A stretch of 27,201 bases of DNA, from contig NW_004086856.1 in assembly GCF_000220395.1 (NCBI RefSeq), positions 1-27,201 of the forward strand. The letters run 5' to 3'. The stretch comes from Ichthyophthirius multifiliis (Eukaryota; Ciliophora; Oligohymenophorea; Hymenostomatida). The notes below the pieces were generated by a model that saw only the letters and a program-made list of their open reading frames with translations, made no database searches and had not been told where the DNA came from. Numbering within the stretch: position 1 is the first letter of the stretch; every line of letters starts with the position of its first letter. Shown here piece after piece: positions 10,032-20,380 of the stretch. Made by a program: the position numbers and the translations under genes.

Positions 10032-12035
10032 ATGAAACCATCACATAAAAAAAACATAAAATCTACAAACTATATTTTTCATAATTCTTAATAAAATAAA
10101 CTAATATTAGATATGAAAAACACATCATATTCACATCTTCCTCATAGTATTGTTAAAAAATTAAACTAATAACGTCTTTAAAATAAATTAATTTAAAGCC
10201 AATAAATACTTTCTTTACAAAAAATTACAAAAATCGAAAACTCAATAAATATATAAAATATTCCAAAAGACGATTTTGTGGTTAATTATATGAAATAACT
10301 ACGGGCCAAATCTCAAAGATAGAAAGAAAAAATGTATGAGAAATACAAAAAGGAACTAAAATAAGACAATGAGCAATAAGAAAATACTCAAAAAACTTCT
10401 AAAAAATCTAGCCAAAGATTTAAGAAATTATCCTAAATACTAATAAGTAAAATTAAGTAATAGAAGAGTGAAAATTACTCATAAATAGGTGAGAATGAAG
10501 AAATATTTGGGAAAGAAATGTTAATTAAATTCGAAAAAATACTCAAAAATGAAAAACTGAAATAAGAAAACTTCTACAAAATTTTCCTTTATTATTTCGA
10601 GGATTATGAAGAAGAAGTATTAATATAAGAAATTATTTTTTTGTTCAAAAATGCTTTATTTTTATAAGAAAATGAAGAAAAGAAATTAACTTTTGTGAAA
10701 ATTCCTTTATTTTTTTTCGAAAAAATGTCATAAATATTTCTAAATGAAGTCTTTGAAGAAGTTCTCATAAAAAAAGATGAATTTTTAAAAAATTTACATG
10801 ATAAATATGCAACTTTAAAATTAAAACCAATAAATTTAATAGAAGAATTAGGGAAAAAAAAAAATTTGGAAGAAATTTTGATAGAATTTTAAAATTTTTT
10901 GAAAAATAATTCTGAATTTTTTTAAATTTTCTTATAAAAAAACTAATAGAATTTTCATGAAAATGCCCTAAAATTTTTCCAAAATGATTTTTTGGCAATA
11001 TAGGTATATTTAGAATAAAAAAATAATGCTTTTTAAGAAAAAAAGTATGAAATCTTTTTAATTAAGATAGGAATTTTTCATATTTTTTTTATTTAAAAAG
11101 AATAAATAATTCATGAATAAGTCAAAGTTTAAATTTTACAAAAATTCGAAAAAATCAAAAAGTTGTTTTTATTAAAAAAAGATTAAATTTTATATGAAGA
11201 AAGCCAAATTTGCTAATAAATCAAAAATATTTTGATATAAAAAGTTATTTTTAAGAAATTTAAACAAAATTAAAAAATACATTTTGTCGATTTTTTATTT
11301 AAATGCTTAAATAATTCCATTTTTCCTTCAAATTTTGTATAATGGATATTCGATAATATTGAATTTGAATTAGACTCAATTTTTTTTAAAATGGTTGAGA
11401 GTGTTTTTTTAAATTAATTAAAAGTAAAAGGATAAATATTTGAAAAAAATAGTAAATTCAAATTTTATTGGATAAAAATTCTTTATTTTAGATAAAAAAA
11501 CTAATTTTTTTTTTCATTAAAAAATAGAATTCATGAACTTCTTTATAATTTAAAAAAAATTATGTTAGTTTCTGCCAAAAACAAAGAAAATTCTTACTTA
11601 GAAAAAATAACTAATTTTAAATTTTTACAATTTTATTTATAAATGTGTCTTAATGAAGATTGCTTTTGTTTTTATGATTTTCCTTACTGTTTTCATTATT
11701 TTAATGTAGAATTAGATCATATTAGACTTTAAATTAAAGGAATTAAAAGATGCTTACTTTAAATGAAATACTCCTAATTAGAAAGTGAAGAAATTTAAAA
11801 GTTTTTTATAGATTTTTTGAAATGGCTGCTGAAAATATTTAACAATATTGATTAATTTCTATTTTATTGTTAATTTAATATTTTCTTATTATATATTATT
11901 ACATATTTATTTTTGTTATTTGTATATATATTTTATATGCCTTTAATAACTAATGATTTAATATTATTCTTAAAAATACTAATTTTTAGCACGGTTTTTT
12001 TTTAACCCCCTGTATTTTTTTTAAAAAAAACTTGA
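10032..12035 (+). CDS. hypothetical protein, 667 aa, single exon
   Basis: An uninterrupted ciliate-code frame runs from ATG 10032 (the first Met after an in-frame TGA at 10002) to TGA 12033-12035, with no intron needed. The first ~150 residues are basic and Gln/Lys-rich (QLRAKSQRQKEKMYEKYKKE), then comes about 450 residues rich in Phe, Leu, Ile, Lys and Glu (NEVFEEVLIKKDEFLKNLHD, KMVESVFLNQLKVKG). The alternation of hydrophobic and charged residues suggests a stack of helices, possibly HEAT/ARM-like, but I see no diagnostic motif. A small Cys cluster (LNEDCFCFYDFPYC) lies near residue ~550. The last ~50 codons, from about 11870, are far more AT-rich and hydrophobic (LLYIITYLFLLFVYIFYM). They could be a real C-terminal membrane helix, or read-through of non-coding DNA if an unseen intron leads to an earlier TGA. 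Function unknown. Confidence 0.8.
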
Positions 12036-13490
12036 TTGAAGTTAAAAATGGCAATAATCTATTTTTTTATAGATTGAGCTTTTTAAAAAAAGAATTATAA
12101 TTATGTTTTAAAGTAATATTAAACTGCATTTTTTATGGTTTATTTAAAAAAAAAACTAAGTTTTTATCACTTATATTGTTTTTATAAACTTTAATTAATA
12201 TTTGTTTAATTTATATATATATATATATTATGTTTTTATTTATTATAAAATTTTCAATATTTTAAAGAAAAAAATTAATCTTATATTTTACAATATTAAT
12301 TTAGATATTTAAATAGAAAATAATTATAAATATTTTTTTTTTTTTATTATATATTTTTTATATTATTGAAATATCATATTTTTAAAAATAAAAAACTATA
12401 ATATAATATAATTAATTATATATATAAATAAAATATAATAAGTATTAATAAAGAGAATTCTTATTTTTAAAAAATAAATTGGTTAAATTTTATAAAAGTA
12501 TTTACACTTATAAAATATATATTAAAAATTTATAGTATTTATTAGCACATATTGTAAAAAATATAAAGTTTATAAAATATATTTATTTAATATATTTTAA
12601 AAAATAATATTATAGATTTATAAAAAAAATTAAAACATATCTTATAAATATAAATTAATTTTAATAGATTTTAATTATTATAAAGCATCAATAAAAAAAC
12701 TAATTTTATATAAAACTTTAAGAATAATATATAAATATTTTGAGATTTAGAAGATTAAAATTTTTTTAATTTTTATATTTTTAATTAATTAAAAATTTTT
12801 TGGATAATTCGAATATTCAAGTATTAAATATATATATATGTTAAAAAAACAATCTTTGATTAAAAATAAAATTAAATATTTTATAGATTATAAATACAAA
12901 CTAGATTTTTTTTTTATTTGAAAAATTAATATTTAAATAGAAGAGGAATTATAATATTAAAATAAAATTATATAAATATTTTTTTTTTAATTAATAAGAA
13001 TAGTTATAAAGTATTAAAAATTAAAATATTTATAAAATAATATAACAAAAAATATCTATTTTTATTTATAGTTTTGATAATATTAAATAATTTATTTAAT
13101 TTAATTTAATTTAATTTAATTTAATTTAATTTAATTTAATATAATTTATAAATTTTTCATATTATTTAATTTATATATTTTAATTTTTGTTGTTATATTT
13201 TATAATTAATTTTTTTTTTTGTTTAATTTTTTAATAATATATTTTATAATATATATTTTTATATGAAATTTATTTCTACTATATATTTCATAATTTATTT
13301 TTTGATAATAATCAATAAATTAAAAATATTATTAATACATATTTTTTATAATTTATTTAATATCTAAAATATATAATATAATTTTCCAAATTAAATAGAT
13401 ATATTAAATATATATTGTCTTATAACTCATTATTTTCTATAAATATATTAATATTTTTTTTTTATTTTTTTGATTTTTGATTTACATTTT
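12036..13490. other. AT-rich non-coding stretch
   Basis: About 1.45 kb of sequence close to 90% A+T, with many short homopolymers, a (TA)n run near 12213-12228 and a pentanucleotide repeat at 13096-13140. No frame with a coding-like residue mix was found on either strand. Confidence 0.7.
13096..13140. repeat. (TTTAA)n pentanucleotide microsatellite
   Basis: About nine perfect tandem copies of the five-base unit TTTAA, directly readable in the sequence. Confidence 0.95.
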
Positions 13491-13691
13491 TCACTACAAT
13501 ACTAAATACATTTATTATGGTTTTTTTTAAAAAAATTAATCATTAATAATCCTTTTTATATATATTTTAATCATTTTAAATTTTTAATTAACACTAATAT
13601 TTAGTCCAATATATTTAGATGTCTGCCTTTTTATTTGAGGTAATTTTTAAATATATTAAATATCTGATTTTTAATATTATGATACTTTCAT
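13491..13691 (-). CDS. possible small gene or terminal exon (66 aa)
   Basis: A minus-strand frame opens at ATG 13691 and closes at TGA 13491-13493. It reads as a mixed, basic protein (KVSQYQKSDIQYIQKLPQIK, then RQTSKYIGLNISVNQKFKMI). G+C is raised to about 20% here against about 10% around it. The same frame stays open upstream of the ATG (KNKTDFSSYKIRKDT) to about 13740, so this could be the last exon of a longer gene with an acceptor near 13720. No homology is recognised. Because TGA is the only stop, frames of this length also arise by chance. Confidence 0.35.
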
Positions 13692-14608
13692 CGTATCTTT
13701 CCTTATTTTATAACTAGAGAAATCCGTTTTATTTTTAGTTTAAAATATAGATATTAATATTAAGAATACATAAATATATTAAATAATATAAATATTTCAA
13801 TTGCTTTAAATCTATATATTTATAAAATTTGTTAAATATATATATTTATAAATAAAATTAAATAATTATTAAATTTAAATAATTATAAAAAATATATATT
13901 TAATTCATTTTAATTATAATAATTGTAATCTTCCTAATAGAAATACTTGTTTTTATTATGACGATTATATTATTCTAAATAATTATAAAACTAATTGAGT
14001 CAAATATAATGGTAAAAAGTGCTTTTTCACATGAAATTTTCAAAAAATATATTTAAAAAGTAATATAATTTAATTTATATATTACTTTTTTTTATATTTA
14101 TTTTATTTTATTGCAGTTTTTTGTTTAAAAAAATAAAATATAATATATAATTATTCATTTTTTCTCGCCATTTATTTCTTTTAGTTTATTTTTTAAAATT
14201 GATTAATGAAAATTTAATAATAAATATAATATAAATTATTCTGTTTTATTTAAATTAATTGATAAATATATATTATATGTTAATATCATATTAATTAAAA
14301 TAATTTCGATTTTAATAACTCCAAAAATTTATTGTTTTTATGAATTATTAAATACATTTTTTTATATATCTTAATTTTATTTATTAAAATTTTCCTTTTA
14401 TCTATTCAAAAAAAATATATTTATTTAATTTATTTGTTTATTAAAATATTTATTAGTTTTATAATTGTTTTTATATAAAATGAATTCAAAATAATTATAT
14501 GACATATAAATAAATAATATAAAATCTCATTAAATACAATTACCGTATTCAAATTAATAAACAAAGTAAATTTTAAAATAAATAAAACATAAAAAATAAT
14601 ATTAAAAA
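13692..14608. other. intergenic region with a GC-elevated island
   Basis: Mostly featureless A+T. The segment 13925-14060 has noticeably more G and C and reads plausibly on both strands: plus as a hydrophobic stretch followed by SNIMVKSAFSHEIFKKYIQK, minus as FHVKKHFLPLYLTQLVLQLF. Neither frame has a convincing start and stop, so no gene is called. Confidence 0.5.
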
Positions 14609-16131
14609 ATGTTTATAAATATTGACCAAAAAGTGAGCTTTATTTCAAATAAAACAATTAATAGTTAAATAATTAAAGCATTAATTAATAATATAAATTA
14701 ATGTTAAATAAAATATAATCGCAATAATAATAAATATAAATAAATAATAAATAATAATTGACAGAATCAAAAAAAACTCAAAACAAAAAATATAAAATAT
14801 TTTAAACTAATTGTAATAATTTGAACTCATTTAATTATTATAAATATAATCTAAACCATAGTTTAAATTAATAAAATTTGATTAAATTTGGATCTTAAAC
14901 TAATAATAGCAATAATATTGAAATGTTAAGTTCTCAAAGTAACATTTCTAAAATAAGTAATAGTTCTAAATTTGGATATTAAATAAGAATCTCTTAAAAA
15001 TAAATCTAAAATAAACCAAAAATTTTTAATGATAACGTAAATATTAATTATAAATCAAAAAAATATATATATTTCAGAAACCTATTATAAATTACGAAAT
15101 TTAAACACAGACAAATTCATAAATTTATGCAAATGAACCAACTTAAAAATAAGAATTAATAAATTAATATGTATCCTAATAATATAATAATAATTTGAAA
15201 AATGAAGCATAAAATAGTGTTTAATAAATATAATCAAATTAGGAATAGTTTAATGGTTATATAAAAAATCTCCCTTATAAATAAGAAATAATAAATTAAT
15301 ATATATCCTAATAATATAATAATAATTTGAAAAATGAAGTATAAAATAGTGTTTAATAAATATAATCAGATTAGGAATAGTTTAATGGTTATATAAAAAA
15401 TCTCCCTTATAAATAAGAAATATTATATTAAGTTCATAATTAAAATATTAATATTTTTAACGAAAAAAGTTATATTTAAAATAAAAAATAAACTCCAAAT
15501 TAATAATTAAAACAAAATATTTATGTAAGTTAATAAGATATCGATTAAAAAAACAAATAAAGTTTAAATAAATTTTAATTATAAAATAAAAAAGATTATT
15601 TAAAAGAATAAAAAGAAACCTTTAATTTTTAAGAATTTGAAAAAGAACATTAAAATAATAACATAGAAAAACAATAAAACATAAACATAAATATAAATAA
15701 TAATAATACACTCTAAAATAAAAATAATATATATTTAAATAAATAAAATAATATAGATAACTTTTAAAATTATTAAGAACAAAACTTAAATTAATAAAGT
15801 TTATAATCATAAAATTCTTCTTTTTAATCTTTATTTTAATCTTTTTATGAATAAAGTAAAATAATGTTTTATTTTTAATTATAAAAAAAATAAAGGTTTT
15901 GAATCATTTGATAAATAATAGCATTTATGTAATTATAATTAAAAAAATTAAGTAATTATAAATTTTATACCTAATTATTAAAGAAAAAAATTAAAAAATA
16001 AAAAAAAATAGGAATTAAAAGATAAAAGACAACAACAAATTAATAAATAAAAAAGGTTAAAATTTATATTAGCTTTATTTACATTATTTTTGGCATCAAT
16101 TATTTATAAAATAATAAAGCAAATTAAATGA
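14609..16131 (+). CDS. Asn/Gln-rich protein with C-terminal membrane anchor (469 aa)
   Basis: Four exons in ciliate code: 14609-14632, 14665-15036, 15078-15855 and 15896-16131. The GT-AG introns are 32 nt (GTGAGC donor), 41 nt (GTAAAT…TTTCAG) and 40 nt. The 1410 coding nt end at TGA 16129-16131. The first exon encodes only MFINIDQK. Residues ~10-130 are Asn/Gln/Ser-rich and probably disordered (NNSNNIEMLSSQSNISKISN). Next come two tandem copies of a 44-aa unit, then more Asn/Gln-rich sequence. The C-terminus has a basic segment (KKQELKDKRQQQINKQKRLK) directly before one hydrophobic helix (FILALFTLFLASIIYKII) and a short KQIK tail. That layout is typical of tail-anchored membrane proteins, with the bulk of the protein facing the cytosol; this is inference. 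No family is recognised. Confidence 0.78.
15151..15414 (+). repeat. two tandem 132-bp repeats (44-aa coding unit)
   Basis: Two copies, 15151-15282 and 15283-15414, differ at only about five positions, and a partial third start follows at 15415. The unit is in frame with the Asn/Gln-rich gene and encodes a segment including NQYISQQYNNNLKNEVQNSV and EQFNGYIKNLPYK. The near identity points to a recent in-frame duplication. Confidence 0.92.
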
Positions 16132-17015
16132 TGAAAAAATAAATTAAAATGAATATTTTTTATGTGTTTAAATAAATATTCTCTTTTTTTTTTATTTCTA
16201 TTAATATAATTCATTAATTTATTAATAAATAAAATATCAATTTATATCAAAAATTAATTTAATTTTTCATATAACTTTATAATGTGAAATTTTACTATAT
16301 AAATTAATCTGTTTTAATTATTTTATTTATACTATATTTTATTTTATAATATATAAAAATAAAATATAGCTTTGTTATGAAAATATTTATATTTCTAAAA
16401 ATAAAATAATTTATATATAATTACTTTAATTTATGTTAGTATAAAGAATATAAAAATTTTCTTAATTTTTAATTAATTTATTTATTTATTTGTTAAAATA
16501 ATTTAATATTTTTTTTATATATATATATAGCAAATACATATATATAAATTAATTTATAATTTATATTTTTATTATTTATTCATTTTTAATTCTTTTCATT
16601 TTTTTTTGAATTTATTATTATATTTTGTTATTTTTAACATTAAGATATTTATAAATTTAATTTTAGTTATAATAAAAAAATCATATTATTTATTATTCCT
16701 TAAATAAAATGAATACTTTTTTTCTTTCTATGTAGATTTATATTTTAAATAATCAATTTATTTTTGATTATTATTCTATAAGTTATTTATAATTTTTGCG
16801 TTTTTTAACTAATGAGTTTATAAATTTGATAAATGTATTTATTTACATATACAATATATAAAAAAATTGTAAAAAAGAAAAAATAATTTAAAATAATGAA
16901 ATTAATAGCATATTTTTTTTTTATTTTTTTTTTCGATATACAATAAAATAAATAATATATAAGCATAAAATAATAAATGAAAAAAGTTAAAGGAATAAAA
17001 ATTATTATTATTTAA
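16132..17015. other. AT-rich non-coding stretch
   Basis: Nearly pure A+T downstream of the tail-anchored protein gene. No coding-like frame, RNA gene or conspicuous repeat was found apart from short homopolymers and a short (TA)n run near 16518. Confidence 0.65.
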
Positions 17016-17234
17016 ATGAATAAAAACTATAATGTTACTGATAATATGAATATAATATAGTAAAAAAGTATTTAAGTTTAAAATGAGTTGTCATAATATT
17101 TAATAAATGAATAAATTAGAATTAAATATAAGATTTAATATGAAAAAAATTAAAAGCGTAATTAAGATATATAGAAATTTAAAAAATAAAAAAATATAAT
17201 AATTTTTATTTATTAAAACTTTTAAACTTCTTGA
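17016..17234 (+). CDS. possible small protein (72 aa)
   Basis: An ATG-to-TGA frame reads as a plausible helical, Gln/Lys/Asn-rich protein (MNKNYNVTDNMNIIQQKSIQ, then NELSQYLINEQIRIKYKIQY). No intron is required. There is no recognised family, and the length is within what chance allows when only TGA terminates. An antisense frame overlaps it but reads as a hydrophobic mirror image, the usual sign of a shadow. Confidence 0.4.
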
Positions 17235-17343
17235 TTAGGGATAATATATTTTTTTTTTTCTGATTTTTTTCTAGATATTTATTTAATATAAAAAATAAAT
17301 AAAAATTTGATATTTTAAGTATTATAACATTTATAAAATTGAA

Positions 17344-17684
17344 ATTTAAAAAAATGTTAAATTAGTTTAGATATACGATTTTTTATAATTTATTTTTTAA
17401 GATTTCGTTTTTTATTTTTTCGTTATTTTAATATATTATTTCATTATTAAATCTTTATCTTTTAAACACCTAATTCAACATACTTTTTCTTATACTATAT
17501 TTTTCCGTTTCTTAAAAGTTTATCTCTTAATATATATTTAATTATTATATTTTTTCTTTACGTACTTTTTAATTATCTAGATTTTTACTTAAATTGATCA
17601 AATAATATTTATATCTTTTTTTTTATACTTCTGTACTTCCAGATAATATTTAGATATTTCAATCCGATTATTTTCATATTTTAT
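17344..17684 (-). CDS. probable coding exons, ends unresolved
   Basis: Two minus-strand exons join across a good 41-nt intron, 17588-17628 (GTATAA…TTTAAG), with matching phase. The first reads YENNRIEISKYYLEVQ; the second reads DNQKVRKEKIQQLNIYQEIN and NNEIIYQNNEKIKNEILKNK. The residue mix is typical of this genome's coding sequence. The 5' end is a problem: the same frame upstream also looks coding (SIESSQQEDENINLL, to about 17745) but an in-frame TGA at 17685-17687 intervenes and no ATG follows it. The 3' end fades into AT-rich sequence; the first in-frame TGA is at 17091-17093. This may be a pseudogene, a gene with an unrecognised first exon, or carry a sequence error. Confidence 0.38.
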
Positions 17685-17760
17685 TCATAATAAATTAATA
17701 TTCTCATCTTCTTATTGTGAAGATTCTATGCTTTGCAAGAAGGAAAGCTAAGTAATAAAC

Positions 17761-17777
17761 AATAATATATATATATT

Positions 17778-17837
<60 letters not shown>

Positions 17838-18170
17838 TGAAATTATTATAGTATTAGAGAATGTTTTTGGTATTTAAAGATACTTTTTTTTCTTCTAAAA
17901 AATATTCATGTGGAATATATTTTTTAATTATTATCTTAAGTAATACAAATTTGATATTAAAAATAATAAATTTATACTAATAAATAGTTTATGATTTTTG
18001 TTAAATTTTAAAAAATAGTATTTTTGTTAAATTACTATTTATAGTAATGATTTTCTATTATTTTTTAGTTTAGTAGTACCTTTATTGGTTAGGCAATCTT
18101 AAATAGTTTATAAAATAAAATACTTTATTAAAATTTTTTTTTCTTTAATATAAAAACATGTTGTATTTGT
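17761..18170. other. non-coding stretch with (TA)n
   Basis: Begins with a TA dinucleotide run at about 17766-17838, followed by A+T-rich sequence. A slightly GC-richer patch at 18070-18100 does not extend into a coding frame. Confidence 0.6.
17766..17838. repeat. (TA)n microsatellite
   Basis: A long TA run with a few interruptions, directly visible. Confidence 0.9.
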
Positions 18171-18509
18171 TCATATTGTTTTTTTTATTTTTCTATTATT
18201 TTTATATAAAAAAACAAAGAGAAATAAAAATAAACAAAAAGAACATGAAATATTTTTATAAAGATAATTATGAATTTAGAAATATGTATTTATATTAAAA
18301 TCAATATTTAGTTTCCTTTTTTATTAATTATTATTTAATAATTAATACTAAATATAATAATTTATTTGAAAATTTATTATACATTTAGCGTAAATACCAT
18401 CCACAACATCAAAATTAAATAATTTATTTTTAATAATATATAAATTAAACTTCATATTAGACTTTCTACATTTAATAATTCGTTTAAAATATATAATTCT
18501 ATTTTACAT
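18171..18509 (-). CDS. possible small membrane protein (112 aa)
   Basis: A minus-strand frame from ATG 18509 to TGA 18171-18173. It begins MQNRIIYFKRIIKCRKSN, includes NFDVVDGIYAKCIINFQ, and ends with a hydrophobic segment (CLFLFLFVFLYK) and a basic tail. The minus strand is favoured because G exceeds C on it here, as on the coding strands of most clearer genes. The plus strand also has a long TGA-free frame from 18158, but that one never closes before running antisense through PSMB3. No homologue recognised. Confidence 0.33.
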
Positions 18510-18797
18510 AAAATATTAATATTGCAAATCTATACTTAATTTTTTTATTTGAATACAAAACACTAATCAATTAAAATATAATTGTGTATTATTTTTTTAA
18601 AATTAAAAAAAAAGAAATACTATAATTTCTAGATCAGAATTAAAAAAAAAATTAAATTTTTTTTTTCTTAAAAAATTAATTTTTTTTTTTCTTAAAAAAT
18701 AAAAAATTTAAAGCTTATTTTATATGTATATATATAATAATATTCCATTTTTTTTAATTTTAAAAAATAAAAACAAAAAAAATAAAAAAAAGCTTCT
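18510..18797. other. short AT-rich spacer
   Basis: Downstream flank of PSMB3. It contains a tandem pair of about 28-bp copies ending TTTTTTTTTTCTTAAAAAA near 18645-18700. No coding evidence. Confidence 0.5.
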
Positions 18798-19514
18798 TCA
18801 TGATTATTTTGACTTTAATACTTTTACAGTAATTTTATCTTTAGTACTTAAAAAAAATAAAAAAAAAAATTATCTATATTTAAAAAATTAAAGAAATTAC
18901 ATAACATATACAATACCACCCCAACCTGATAGAATATCCCTATCAGCTCCGGCTAATAAAGCTTAAGCAACTACATCTTCAAGTTATTCAGGGGTAAGAT
19001 CGTCTCTCCACATAGATTCACATGAACCAATCAAACCATCTCCTGCAGTTCCTCCAACTTAAAAATTTTCATTTGTACTAGTGCAACCAATAGAATCATA
19101 ACTAGCTACCATTGGGGTTTTTCCATCTTCTAAACCTATAACAATAGGTTAAACAAAATATGGACCCCATCTTTTTTCATATAATGCAGCGGAAATTAAA
19201 TTAATAAAAGTTTCAACTTTCATATCTCTATTTTCTCTTAATCTGTATAAATTTACTTTAAACTCCATTTAGCGATGGCTTTTTAAAAATTAATTTAATA
19301 TTTATATATTTTTTTTAATTTACAATGTTTAAACGTCTGTAGCAAGTCCAGTTAATCCCAAAAGTATATTATCTTATATTTTAAATACTTTTTAGAAATT
19401 ACAAGCAACAGTTTAAAATTATGCGCCCAAACGGCGATCACATGATATTGCTACACATCCGTTTCCTTTCATTCCTATCATTGCTCCTCCATTATATTCA
19501 AAAGGATTACTCAT
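18798..19514 (-). CDS. PSMB3: 20S proteasome subunit beta type-3
   Basis: Beta-3 is one of the structural, non-catalytic subunits of the inner beta rings of the 20S proteasome, in cytosol and nucleus. The exons are 19324-19514, 18901-19278 and 18798-18846, with GT-AG introns of 45 nt (19279-19323) and 54 nt (18847-18900). The product is 205 aa, the usual family length. It starts [20 protein letters not shown], and shows the conserved SCDRRLG and [11 protein letters not shown] motifs, [20 protein letters not shown], and the C-terminal [17 protein letters not shown]. As in beta-3 subunits generally, there is no propeptide followed by a catalytic Thr. The FQK and DVQT glutamines are encoded by TAA, which fixes the code. 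The stop is TGA. The start is the only Met giving the family N-terminus. A divergent gene starts 668 bp upstream. Identification is from sequence similarity I recognise, not from a search. Confidence 0.97.
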
Positions 19515-20182
19515 TTTTTTATTTTTATTTTTTGTTTTTATTTATTCCTAGACTTTTTTTAAATATTTATTGATTTTAATTATATTTTTTTTTTTATTAA
19601 AATTCTTTTATTTATTAATATTTATAGGTCTTATTGTTGATTTTTTATTTATAAAATATAATTTATTTATTTATTTTGATTTTTAAAAGATATTATTTAT
19701 TTCAAAATACTCTCTGTTCTTTGTTTTAATTTATTTTAATTATTTTTTTAATTTTTATAATAATTTAGTATTATATTCTACTTAATAATGTTAATAATAA
19801 ATTAAATATTTTCTTTATAATTTCTAATATAAATTAATTTTTTTTATTAAAAAAAAAAAAAAAAACTATGAATATGTCTTTTAATTATATTTTTAATAAA
19901 TATCAAGTATATTATTAATCAAAATAAAGAAAATAACTAAAAAAATAGTTTTATTTTATTAGAAACAAATTTAATTAAAAAGAATATTAAAATAATAAAA
20001 AATATTGTTTATTTCTTATATATTTATAATTTTTAAATTAATTTTTTTAGTATAAAAGCAAACTTTTGATTTGTTAATTGATTATTTATATAAAATATTT
20101 ATTATAAATATATGTATATTTATTATAAAATATTTAATATACTATATTATAAATAATATTTTTATAAAATATAAATAAAAAA
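19515..20182. other. divergent intergenic (promoter) region
   Basis: Lies between PSMB3 (minus) and the 65-aa membrane protein gene (plus) and should contain both promoters. Nearly pure A+T, including an A run at about 19850-19865. No coding frame or recognisable binding motif was identified. Confidence 0.65.
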
Positions 20183-20380
20183 ATGGATACTTTTGACTTT
20201 TTACCTAATCATATATAAGGAACATTAAGAACTTCTATATATGGATTATTAATTGTTCATTTATTAATATTTTTTATTTGGATCATACTCACTATACCAT
20301 CTATTGTAACTCCATAACCAAAAAGTTTTAATAAGCAAGTTGAAGAAATGATAAAAGAAAATAAAAAGAAATAGCAATGA
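20183..20380 (+). CDS. small single-pass membrane protein (65 aa)
   Basis: A single-exon frame from ATG 20183 to TGA 20378-20380, with clearly higher G+C than its flanks. It begins MDTFDFLPNHIQGTLRTSIY and has one strong hydrophobic segment at residues ~20-42 (GLLIVHLLIFFIWIILTIP). It ends in a charged, lysine-rich tail (VEEMIKENKKKQQ), which suggests an N-out/C-cytosolic or ER-type small membrane protein. Two Gln codons are TAA and one is TAG. Length and layout resemble small accessory subunits of membrane complexes, but no specific family is recognised. Confidence 0.72.

Noticed and set aside
10765-10998. Standard-code minus-strand ORF of 77 aa
   Set aside because: It is antisense to the 667-aa single-exon gene, whose frame is open over 2 kb.
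15622-15810. Standard-code minus-strand ORF of 62 aa
   Set aside because: It is antisense to the third exon of the Asn/Gln-rich protein gene.
17341-17760. TGA as a sense codon (Trp) to rescue broken frames
   Set aside because: All the strong genes terminate at TGA at sensible ends, including PSMB3 at its family length, so a general TGA reassignment does not fit.
18158-18797. Plus-strand TGA-free frame starting MLYLFILFFLFFYY
   Set aside because: It has no stop before running antisense through PSMB3, and the strand bias of G over C favours the minus strand.
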